A stretch of DNA of 64,000 nt, taken from positions 35,759 through 99,758 of the forward strand of contig JASAMV010003636.1 of assembly GCA_030248065.1 (NCBI GenBank), written 5' to 3'. The stretch comes from Rhynchonema sp. JSB1_4 (Eukaryota > Nematoda > Chromadorea > Monhysterida > Xyalidae). The number at the start of each line of letters is the position of its first letter. Position 1 is the first letter of the stretch. The translations under genes and the position numbers were made by a program. This document shows positions 13,401-22,324 of this stretch, piece after piece. The notes beneath the pieces are model-generated. The model ran no database searches. It had not been told where the DNA came from and worked only from the letters and a program-made list of their open reading frames with translations.

Positions 13401-16400
13401 TCTGAAACATTTTGTTTGAGCATCACTGTGGTTTAGGCCCGTGTGGTCAACAACCCTTCGACCGCGCTTGATCTTGGGGGTATTGGTCGCACAATGACTT
13501 TATAAGAATTGGTCAAATTTTTTTCCTGAATCGCAAAGCAGGCTAGTGACGGGGTAATGACGTTGCGTTGCGCAATCACACACAAAACACGTAGTAAAGA
13601 GAATGTTTCAGACCTGCGGCAACGTGGTTGATCTGCTAGATTATTTTCAGCTGAAAATGTTTTGTGAGAATCACAAATAGCACCGTAGTTAAGAGTGACT
13701 GAACGTGAAAATCAGGATTGATTTTTTTTTGATGAATTCTTATATAGTCATTGTGCGACCAATAGTATATATAAACAAAGTTTGGACATCGCGTTACTCG
13801 ACCCTAATCTGGCCAGCCGATTGGTTGCTTCCTGATGTTTCACGGCCACGTTGAATTTTGCACCTGGTGAAAAAAAAACCGAAAAAATTTGAAACGCTGC
13901 TGTGACACGAATAGGCTGTTTCAAAGTTTGATACTGGAGTGACAGCAACCTCCAACATTGTGACAAAAACCGCAATGCACAATAGCTATTGAAACGTCCG
14001 CATTGTTGAATAAAAAATAAAAGGTTTCAGAAACCTGGTCATTTTTTGCTAGGATTTTGTACTCGTGTAATTTTAAGCATCTGTGGTGAATGAAATAAGT
14101 TGTCAATTGCAAATAAAAATCATCTAATTATCAAGTTCCTTGTTTGTGCCACCCAGTTTTCAAAACCATACACAGCTCACACAATGTTTACCACAACATG
14201 CGCAAGGCAGCCTTTGCAATGCGCACACACACAAAGCTGGCCAGCTGTGAAACATTGCTGTGTTATCGCTGTGCCGGCTGTGTATTGTCGTTGTGTGTGC
14301 GCTTTGAGAATGGCTGCCTTGCGCATGTTGTGGTAAACATTGTGGGAGCTGTGTAGGGTTTTGAAAACTGGGTAGCACAAACAAGGAACTTGATAATTAG
14401 ATGATTTTTATTTGTAATTGACAACTTATTTCATTCACCACAGATGCTTAAAAATACACGAGTACAAAATCCTAGCAAAAAATGACCAGGTTTCTGAAAC
14501 CTTTTATTTTTTTTATTCAACAATGCGGACGTTTCAATAGCTATTGTGCATTGCGGTTTTTGTCACAATGTTGGAGGTTGCTGTCACTCCAGTATCAAAC
14601 TTTGAAACAGCCTATTCGTGTCACAGCCATACCTGTAGGATTAGCGGAGCGGTCAGTAGTTAAGAGCGGAGCGGTCTGTGGCGCTCGTTGTGCAACCCCC
14701 TTTTCGGTGGCGCTCCAAGTTTTGGGTGGCGCGCGATGTTTATCCGATTTGTTTTTGTGGCGCTGCAAGTTTTTTTGTGGGCGCCAAGTTCGATTTGGCC
14801 GTTTTGGTGGCGCCCGAAGTTTTTTGTGGCGCCCCAAGTTTTTTGTGGAGCGCCATGTTTTCGGTGGCGCGCCAAGTTCTTTTGTGGAGCGCAAAGTTTT
14901 GCTCACCAGCGCAAGTTCGCAGCGGAGCGTCAAGTTTAGGGAGCAGCATCTGGCATTATGAGGCGCTTCAAGTTTAGGGAGGAGCGCCAAGTTCATGAGA
15001 GGAGCGTCAAGTTCGTTCTCTTGTGTGGAGCGCGAAGTTTGATTGCCTACAGAGACTCCCGGTGTTGACCAAAACATGCGTGGCGCCCAAAGTTTGACCA
15101 AATGTTGCGGCCGGCAACACGAGAGGCGCCTGACGTGCCCTCGACCACACCGGTGGAGCGCCAAGTTCGCAATTACATAACTCGCTTAAAAAGGCTCCTT
15201 TCAGCATTTTGAAATCAGTTCTGGAACCGACTGGTTCATGCGTGCCTTGTTGTTTAATAGTGAAAGGTATCCCGATGCCATCGCATCGCCAATACAGGAA
15301 CCCAAAAAGTGACCCGATCGACCGGCGGACACCAATGACCGGGTCACCTTTGGAAGACCACCTCCTATATATACACAAATGGCGAAACATTTTTGACTGT
15401 AATTGTGATTGAGTCAATGAATAAAAAATTACAATTGGGCGATTGAGTGAGAGAATACCGATTATATCCGGTCGCACCCGTCAACAGGAGTCATGTGGGA
15501 GGAGCCTGATGTGCACAAACATTGTGGGTGGAGCCTGATGTGCACAGCGTCGTATTTTGATCAGCACATGGGCCTTCCGCGCATTAACCTGCCATTGAGT
15601 CAACGAGAGTTTGTCTAGTGGCGCCCAAAGTTGGACCAAAAGTTGCGGCCGGCAACACGAGAGGCGCCTGACGTGCGCTCGACCATCTCAGTGGAGCGCC
15701 AAGTTCGCAGTTACATAACTCGCTTTAAAAGGCTCCTTTCAGCGTTTTGAAATAAGTTCTGGAACCGACTGGTTCATGCGTGCCTTGTTGTTTAATAGTG
15801 AAAGGTATCCCGATGCCATCGCATCGCCAATACAGGAACCCAAAAAGTGACCCGATCGACCGGCGGACACCAATGACCGGGTCACCTTTGGAAGGCCACC
15901 TCCTATATATACACAAATGACGAAACATTTTTGACTGTTATTGTGATTGAGCGAAAGAATAAAAAAATACAATTGGTGGGTGATTGCGTGAGAGAATGCC
16001 GGCTAAATTCTGCCAACGGCAGCCATATGGGAGGAGCCCGATGTGCACAAACATTGTGGGTGGAGCCTGATGTGCACCGCGTCGTAGTTTGACCAGAATT
16101 CCGCCGTTCCATGTATTACCCGGGTATTGAGTTAGCGTGAGTCCAGTGGCGTCCCAAACTTAAGCAGAATCTGATGCTGTACATGACACACACATCAGTG
16201 GAGCGCCAAGTGCAAAAAATTGAAGTGGTTAAAAAGATTCTCATCATATAAATAACGAATAGTCGTTTCCATTGGAGTACATCCACTATTTTTTCGGCAT
16301 CCGACTGTTGCCGTCAGCCCAGTGGAGCGCGACGTACACAACTGCCAGCCAGCCAGCAGAAATGGCTTTACATTATTGTTCAATACTAGACGGGACCCAT

Positions 16401-19400
16401 GCCTACGGCCCGGCTAAAGCTTCGCGCCCGCGCACCCTGGGCTATCCGAAAACCCGTTAGGATACCCAAAGCTACCCGTGAAAATTGAACCGTGCCCCCG
16501 TGGGAGGGGGCCAAAGACATACATACAGTACATACATACATACATGTGATCCTGAACAGCCACACCAAACGTATGCTCCCGGAAGGACTCGAACCTCCGA
16601 CCTCCCAGCCACCAGGCCTGGACAGCCAGTTGCTCTACCAACTGAGCTACGGGAACGCGGTCTGGCTGCGGCTCAGAATCACTCATAAACGCAACGCACG
16701 CACGCTCAATACACTGTGCACCGCAGCACACACACATAATGCCGGTCCGTTCGTTATACGCCTCGACGCGTATGGGTGTGTGTCTATTCGCCAGACCACA
16801 TACATATAGTCCAACCACGTGCTCATGAGATGACTCTTTTTAAAGCTTGCTTGGCCAGATTTAAAAATGCGCCGGTTACACGGGTTTTCGCAAGCAAAAG
16901 AAAGAGATTGGGTCGAGAGACATGATGACAAGTTCCAGCTGGCTGACCTCAATTTGTTGCGTGCTTACGCGAACAGCAACGCTGTTCGACACACAAATGT
17001 TTTGGGAGTGAAAAGGGAATTGACGCACCGAGGTGGAGAGCGTGGTTTTAAAAAATACGTGCGTTTCTCTTTCTTTCATTTCCGAAATACGTGGAACCGG
17101 AACATTACTGGATCCGTTCAAGTCAACTTCAAAATAAGTCGTCTGAGTTTGTAATTGGACTATACGTCTTCCTGTTTTAGTTGTATAGATGCGAGCGTTG
17201 ACACAATGTTGCTGACATCCTAACATTCATATATGGTATAGTCTTTCATTTTCTTCTCGGTCCAAACAACAGCAAATGTTTCATCGCAACAGCAGCCATT
17301 AAGTAACACGCATGTTTCGAGCCACGTTGTCGACCTGTTGGTTATCATCCACGACGATGACTGCTGTTTCCACATTTTTTTGTATGCCGCCTCTGGACTG
17401 TTATAAAATGGAAAGACTATATAATACTGTTGTAGTAAAATGCGTATTAATTTTTTCAAGTGGTGATTTTAATGGGTATAATACTTTAATGCGAGCAGGC
17501 AAAATACTCACTTCAGGCTCCACCCACAATGTTTGTGCACATCGGGCTCCTCCCATATGGCTGCCGTTGGCCGAATTTAGCCGGCATTCTCTCACGCAAT
17601 CACCCAATTGTATTTTTTATTCACTCGCTCAATCACAATCAGGGTTGTTTCAAAAAAAAAGATGACTAAAAAAAAAAAAAATTGAAAAAAAAAAAAAATT
17701 TTTTTAATTAAGACCTTTTTTTTTTTTTAAAAAAAAAAAAAAAACGTAGCGGAAAAAGGGGTAAAAAGAACCAATATTGCCCTTCTAAAAGGCAGAAATT
17801 TTCCCCTTTTCTCCAGACAATTTTTCCAAAATCGCGCCTGCGGCGCCCTGTATTGTCCCCAAATCCGTACAGGGATGCGCGGGGCTGGTCTTTTATAGTG
17901 ATGTGGCACCGATAATGTACTACTACATGCTACTACACATGTATATATGCAGGTCTGGTGCAAAACCGGGCGCGCAAAGTCGATCTGACGCGCAAGATTT
18001 GGGCTGTAATCGATATTTTGATGGTCGTATCTCAGATATACGGCATTAGATGCATTAAAATACGTTGTACGGCATGCTACAATACATCAGAGTAACATCG
18101 TTAGTGAACATCAACCTCAGACTGGTCGGAGACCATGGAATCTGCACAATACTACCGGGTGTCACCACACAAGTTCGGTCTGAGGTGAAAATTTTTCAAT
18201 TTTTGAAAAATATGTTGTATCGATTTCATTTATCCTGAAACGTCGTTTGCAACACTTTTTCTAATAAAAAAATTTTTCGTCAAAAAAAAAATCAAAAAAA
18301 AAATTTTTTTAAAAAAAAAGAAGCTCGTTAATAAAAAAATTTTTTTTTTCAACCCTGATCACAATAACAGTCAAAAATGTTTCGCCATTTGTGTATATAT
18401 AGGAGGTGGTCTTCCAAAGGTGACCCGGTCATTGGTGTCCGCCGGTCGATTGAGGGTCACTTTTTGGGTTCCTGTATTGGCGATGCGATGGCATCGGGAT
18501 ACCTTTCACTATGAAACTGGTACAAGGCACGCATGAACCAGTCGGTTCCAGAACTTATTTCAAAACGCTGAAAGGAGCCTTTTTAAGCGAGTTATGTAAC
18601 TGCGAACTTTGCGCTCCACCGAAGTGGTCGAGCGCACGTCGGGCGCCTCTCGTGTTGCCGGCCGCAACTTTTGGTCCAACTTTGGGCGCCACTAGACAAA
18701 CTCTCGTTGACTCAATGGCAGGTTAATGCGCGGAAGGCCCATGTGCTGATCAAAATACGACGCTGTGCACATCAGGCTCCACCCACAATGTTTGTGCACA
18801 TCAGGCTCCTCCCACATGACTCCTGTTGACGGGTGCGACCGGATATAATCGGTATTCTCTCACTCAATCGCCCAATTGTAATTTTTTATTCATTGACTCA
18901 ATCACAATTACAGTCAAAAATGCTTCGCCATTTGTGTATATATAGGAGGTGGTCTTCCAAAGGTGACCCGGTCATTGGTGTCCGCCGGTCGATCGGGTCA
19001 CTTTTTGGGTTCCTGTATTGGCGATGCGATGGCATCGGGATACCTTTCACTATTAAACAACAAGGCACGCATGAACCAGCGGTTCCAGAACTGATTTCAA
19101 AATGCTGAAAGGAGCCTTTTTAAGCGAGTTATGTAATTGCGAACTTGGCGCTCCACCGGTGTGGTCGAGGGCACGTCAGGCGCCTCTCGTGTTGCCGGCC
19201 GCAACATTTGGTCAAACTTTGGGCGCCACGCATGTTTTGGTCAACACCGGGAGTCTCTGTAGGCAATCAAACTTCGCGCTCCACACAAGAGAACGAACTT
19301 GACGCTCCTCTCATGAACTTGGCGCTCCTCCCTAAACTTGAAGCGCCTCATAATGCCAGATGCTGCTCCCTAAACTTGACGCTCCGCTGCGAACTTGCGC

Positions 19401-22011
19401 TGGTGAGCAAAACTTTGCGCTCCACAAAAGAACTTGGCGCGCCACCGAAAACATGGCGCTCCACACAAAACTTGGGGCGCCACAAAAAACTTCGGGCGCC
19501 ACCAAAACGGCCAAATCGAACTTGGCGCTCCACAAAAAAGCTTAGAGCGCCACAAAAACAAATCGGATAAACATCGCGCGCCACCCAAAACTTGGAGCGC
19601 CACCGAAAAGGGGGTTGCACAACGAGCGCCACAGACCGCTCCGCTAATCCTACAGGTATGGTCACAGCAGCGTTTCAAATTTTTTCGGTTTTTTTCACCA
19701 GGTGCAAACTTCAACGTGGCCGTGAAACACAAGGAAGAACCAACCGGCCCCGCGAGAGGGGGGGGGAGAAACACGCCGCCCAAATTTTTTTTATATACCC
19801 CCCCCCCCACACCGCGCGCGTCGAAGGGTTGTTGACCAGCAGCTTTAAGGAGTTGCTGTTGTGCTGAACTTTTCGCTTTTCGCGTTTGTCTGAGTGCGGC
19901 CTTAAAGGGCTCGGGACACAACCGAAGGAAGGGCAGCAGAGCGCAGTGTTATACATTGTTGGAAAGCACTGTTATAGCATATGTCACGCACAAATGTTTA
20001 GCTCCTCAGAGATTCGCTATCTCTTGGTGGAGCGACTTTTCATTCCAGAGAAAAGTGAATTTCTCACAACTTCAAGCGACCGATGCAGAAACTACAAATG
20101 AGTTGAAAGTCAAGTAACACGTGCATAGGATTACAACGGCTTCTGGACCACTTATCATGAGAACTTCAGTCGCTCAAAGCACTGATTCATTCGGTGAGGG
20201 TGCGAAATGTTCCAAAAATCGGCCACATTTTTCGAAAACAGAAGTTTGTCTCTAAATTTTGAGGCCGCGCTTTACGTTGTAGAAATGAAAATGCAGTAGA
20301 AAAATGGAGCATTTTCGAAAGTACGAGAAAATAAGGTTTTTAAATTTTAAAACACTTAGATAGCGGCGTGACAGGCCCAAAAAGACCTAAAAATTGCCTC
20401 TAAACTGCATTGTTGCATTCGTTGACGGAAATGTGATGTAAATAAGCCACGTATTGCATTGCATTGGAAACGAGAAATTGAGATAAACGCACAGTCCAAC
20501 AATCTAGACGAGTTTCAAGACTTCAAACCCCATGGTCCGACTGCTGCAGCCATGCCAGCCTGAATAAGATATTTGGCTATAAGTCGTTGCTGTTATAAAC
20601 TATTGCATATTTAATAGCATCAAACGATGTAACTCTGAATTAGCTATCGAACGATGTATGACATGCCCATACTATCTCTTGTTATGGACAAGAAACGGTC
20701 AAAATTCCGAAATCGCACACGGTGACGTGACGGTTCATTCCAGAATCGTCAAAAAAGCAATTTTTTTAACCTCTGCCCTTAAGCGTAAGAATTCATTGGG
20801 GCTTGTTATATATCATTCGAAAGCTACTCCCGAGATACATTGTTTGGTGCTATCACATTTACGATAGCTGTCAACAATAAGCATTTATGGCTGAATATCA
20901 TATTCAGGTTAGTATGACTGCCCCGAGAGATCTGTAGACCTTGGGGTCTTCGGACCTTGATAGGCTGTTAAAACAGACGTTTCTCTCATTTTTTTGTTTC
21001 GAATCCGATACAATCTGTGGCCTTTATGCGTCACAATTCTGGCGATGAATGTAACCACCTAATTTAGCGGCAATTTAATGGATTTTTAGGCCTGTCACGG
21101 AGCCAGCCACGAGTTAAAAAATTTAAAACCCTTATTTTCTGGTACTTTCGACGATGCTCTATTTCCCCATTGCATTCTTATTTCCACAGCGCTAAGCGTG
21201 GCCTCAAAATTTAGGGACAAACTTGTGTTCTCGAAAAATAAGGCCGATTTTTGGAATGTTTCGCACCCTCACCGTGTGAAGTAATGCTTTGAGCGACTGA
21301 AGTTGTGATGGTAAGCTATTCGGAAGCTGTTGTAATCCTATCCATGTGTTACTTGACCTTCAACTCATTTGGGGTTTCTGCACCGGTCGTTCCAATTTGT
21401 GCAAAAATTCACTTTTTTCTGTAACGAAAAGTCGCTCTACCAAGAGATAGCGAATCTCCAAGGGGCTTAAAATTTGTGCGTGACATAGGCTGTCGGAATG
21501 CTTTCCAACGGTGTGTAACAATATGTCCTGCTACCCTTCCTTCGGTTATGTCCCGAGCCCTTTAATGACGAAAACTTGGTGCACCACCCGTCTGCGAAAG
21601 CAGGTCGAAATAGGCAACCAAAAAAAAACACACTGCAGGCAATTCATGTTGCAGTAGTAGTTTCAGTTAGGCCGTTCATGGACGTTTGCCAAAAAGCACG
21701 AGCCCTGTGTCAGACAGGGGGTGACACAAATGCGCAACTGCCAAACTCCAGCAGAGACCCCCGCACGCTATGCAGTAGTTATCAGCGTCCAATTGCAGGT
21801 GTCGTGCAACATCATTGCAATAGCCGGACTCGCCTTCGTGCGTTCGGTGATCGCTTCGCGACTTCGCAAAAGCGCGGGTGACAGTAAAATGCGTCTGTTT
21901 TGGTGCGGTGTTGGTGTGCAGGTGGGCTCGCTGCTTGGCGCGGCCGTGATTTTCCCGCTCGTCAATGTTTTGAATTTGTTCACGATGGCTGACGCTTGCA
22001 ATAGGGCTTGA
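7438..22011 (+). CDS. SLC52A: Riboflavin transporter, SLC52/RFVT family (8 exons)
   Basis: This is a multi-pass plasma-membrane carrier for riboflavin uptake. Exons are about 7438-7574, 8150-8348, 8950-9121, 9384-9498, 9701-9762 (or 9782), 10771-10909, 11315-11505 and 21776-22011, giving roughly 416 residues, close to the family's usual 430-470. Family hallmarks appear in order: N-terminal helix with NAAWMQLPL and LPERW joined across intron 1 to TLPSYL; DVLYLPH...TTYFIGMGFSALVPSLLALIQG; a polar loop; NAVLPAIQIYACLPYG; TLSNVANPVACLLPIW; HGWVGGVIAV; and a last helix pair with LFWCGVGVQVGSLLGA and FPLVNV. Reading phases agree at every junction except around exon 5/6, where an extra exon near 10319-10530 cannot be excluded. 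The ATG at 7438 precedes the first helix directly. The last intron (11506-21775) is about 10.3 kb of fold-back DNA. Riboflavin kinase follows on the same strand. Confidence 0.93.
7590..7740. repeat. Degenerate fragment of the 53.7-kb hAT-like subfamily
   Basis: The start of the first transporter intron contains GATTTTCCTTAAAAAA, then ...AAAACGAAAAACGA... and an ACGTCGTTTTTTT end. The same strings occur in the same order inside the hAT-like element at 53700-54166. No termini or target duplication remain, so I call it a remnant. Confidence 0.5.
8672..8935. repeat. Inverted-repeat element enclosing GCCTAA-like hexamers
   Basis: In intron 2 of the transporter, a segment with TTGAGCAA...ACTTTGAGCAAGA on the left is answered by its approximate inverse on the right (TCTTGCTCAAAGTGTTGTTGCTCAA). 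Between the arms is a GCCTAA/AAGCCC-rich core (8751-8840). A half copy with TTTGAGCAAG motifs and GGCTTAGGCTTAGGC lies at 26030-26135, supporting a dispersed family. Confidence 0.55.
11754..13070. repeat. Fold-back element FB1 (about 0.62-kb arms)
   Basis: The left arm (11754-12376, beginning GTTCACAAATCTTTCATAAA) is the near-perfect inverse of the right arm (12448-13070, ending TTTATGAAAGATTTGTGAAC). A spacer of about 70 bp lies between. The two arms therefore yield mirror-image open frames (minus 11801-12007, plus 12816-13040) of near-identical translation, which I regard as by-products of the palindrome. Confidence 0.88.
13481..13764. repeat. TATTGGTCGC MITE-like element, copy B
   Basis: This is the inverse-orientation copy of the element at 394-671, with the same TATTGGTCGCACAATGAC ends. 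It lies in the left arm of FB3, while the matching place in the right arm (about 19790-19810) has only a short TATA-rich sequence. It therefore inserted after the palindrome formed. Confidence 0.75.
13893..14628. repeat. Fold-back element FB2 (about 0.32-kb arms)
   Basis: The left arm runs from GACACGAATAGGCTG to GCGCAAGGCAGCC (about 13893-14215). The right arm is its inverse, from GGCTGCCTTGCGC to CAGCCTATTCGTGTC (about 14298-14628). The roughly 80-bp centre is rich in CACACA/TGTGTG. It interrupts the left arm of FB3 only. Confidence 0.82.
16575..16656 (-). tRNA. tRNA-like sequence (probable pseudogene or SINE head)
   Basis: The minus strand shows a 7-bp acceptor stem (GTTCCCG paired with CGGGAGC, one G-U), a perfect D-arm box A (TAGCTCAGTTGGTAGAGC) and a T-arm with box B (GGTTCGAGTCC). 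The region between D-arm and T-arm is about 10 nt too long and forms no standard 5-bp stem with 7-nt loop, so no anticodon can be assigned. An intron-containing tRNA is the alternative. Confidence 0.45.
16805..17164. repeat. TATAGTCC MITE, copy 1
   Basis: The terminal inverted repeats are TATAGTCCAACCACG...CTCATGAG and ...GTCGTC...TTGGACTATA, with TA at both borders as in Tc1/mariner-type insertions. The interior is shared with copies at 41188 and 51726. This copy sits inside the Helitron-like element. Confidence 0.8.
17640..18357. mobile_element. hAT-like non-autonomous element, copy 2
   Basis: The ends are CAGGGTTGTTTC and CAACCCTG, with an exact 8-bp target duplication ATCACAAT (17632-17639 and 18358-18365). 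It interrupts the right arm of the 5-kb hairpin. The uninterrupted left arm gives the empty site, so insertion followed formation of the palindrome. Confidence 0.92.
19906..21561. repeat. Fold-back element FB4 with TTAA target duplication
   Basis: The ends are AGGGCTCGGGACACAACC and GGTTATGTCCCGAGCCCT, flanked by TTAA on both sides (19902-19905, 21562-21565). Arms of several hundred bp are recognisably inverse (for example TCGCTATCTCTTGGTGGAGCG against CGCTCTACCAAGAGATAGCGA) around a centre near 20.7 kb. TTAA duplication is typical of piggyBac-type insertion; no transposase is present. Confidence 0.8.
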
Positions 22012-22182
22012 TACCGTAGTAATTGTACTGGCTTATTCCAAAATGTATATGCAGCATGTCTTACTTTTTGCCTTGAAGTTTGATTGGAACCGGCAGCGAA
22101 ACCGGTTGAAATAGCCATTTATGCACATATATCTTGTTAAATCAAAGTCGGTAAACTGCATTATTACTGACTTCAACGGCAG

Positions 22183-22188
22183 AATAAA
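22183..22188 (+). terminator. Polyadenylation signal AATAAA of the riboflavin transporter
   Basis: AATAAA lies 172 nt after the transporter stop codon and about 120 nt before a candidate splice acceptor (TTAATCAG, ending 22308) in front of the riboflavin kinase ATG. This spacing resembles nematode operon junctions. Confidence 0.5.
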
Positions 22189-22300
22189 TCTTTGCAACGT
22201 GATATTCGACTCCAATTCATTTCGTCAACTCATGTTAGCGGTTAAATGTTGCCGTCTATTTGGCGTTCATTTCCATCAATTAAACACCAAATACCCAACC

Positions 22301-22308
22301 TTAATCAG
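22301..22308 (+). promoter_or_regulatory. Candidate trans-splice acceptor for riboflavin kinase
   Basis: TTAATCAG ends 16 nt before the kinase ATG at 22325. No cis donor fits upstream of it, so spliced-leader addition is the simplest reading. The pyrimidine tract is short (CCCAACCTTAATCAG), hence moderate confidence. Confidence 0.45.
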
Positions 22309-22324
22309 TCAGTCATCGTTTGCA

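Larger units (their letters stand above)
16386..17189 (-). mobile_element. Helitron-like non-autonomous element, copy 1 (with nested insertion)
   Basis: On the minus strand the element begins TCTATACAAC and ends CCCGTCTAG followed by T, with A immediately before. It shares its CTAG-side GC-rich hairpin region and CATA tetranucleotide run with copies at 37914 and 38423. It has grown to about 0.8 kb because it carries a tRNA-like stretch (16575-16656) and a MITE (16805-17164). No Rep/helicase coding region is present. Confidence 0.75.
14629..19662. repeat. 5.0-kb giant hairpin with about 1.4-kb arms
   Basis: The left arm (about 14629-16075) begins ATACCTGTAGGATTAGCGGA. The right arm (about 17514-19662) ends with the inverse. 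The arms share many GGCGCTCCAAGTT-like short units and two tandem copies of a segment of about 300 bp (15165-15480 and 15702-15990; inverse 18365-18620 and 18895-19150). The right arm is longer because a 718-bp hAT-like element interrupts it. The loop of about 1.4 kb holds a Helitron-like element with a nested MITE. Mirror-image open frames in the arms are not genes. Confidence 0.88.
13318..19901. repeat. Composite palindrome FB3 in the giant intron
   Basis: The outer ends mirror each other: the left carries GGCCGC..CTCAGACAAACGCGAAAAGCG, the right carries CGCTTTTCGCGTTTGTCTGAG then GCGGCC. Further in, GTCAACAACCCTTCGA (left) faces TCGAAGGGTTGTTGAC (right), and CACGGCCACGTTGAA faces its inverse. 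Inside lie a MITE (13481-13764), a smaller fold-back (about 13893-14628, present on the left arm only) and a 5-kb hairpin (14629-19662). The structure is non-coding. Confidence 0.85.
11506..21775 (+). other. Giant last intron of the riboflavin transporter
   Basis: The donor GTGGTG follows V-I-A-V codons at 11505, and the acceptor TATGCAG precedes 21776. Joining them restores frame and the family's helix. Apart from about 250 bp at each end, the interval is occupied by palindromic or transposon-like DNA: fold-back 11754-13070, composite palindrome 13318-19901 and fold-back 19906-21561. No other gene was seen inside it. Confidence 0.85.

Noticed and set aside
14595..15164. Long open frames in both arms of the 5-kb hairpin (also 19145-19570)
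   Set aside because: Mirror-image frames through short GGCGCTCCAAGTT-type repeats. They have biased composition, no domain, and are present on both strands.
16414..16818. Open frame with a VAQLVEQLAVQAWW-type translation
   Set aside because: This kind of peptide is a translation of a tRNA-like sequence, which is what the DNA shows here.
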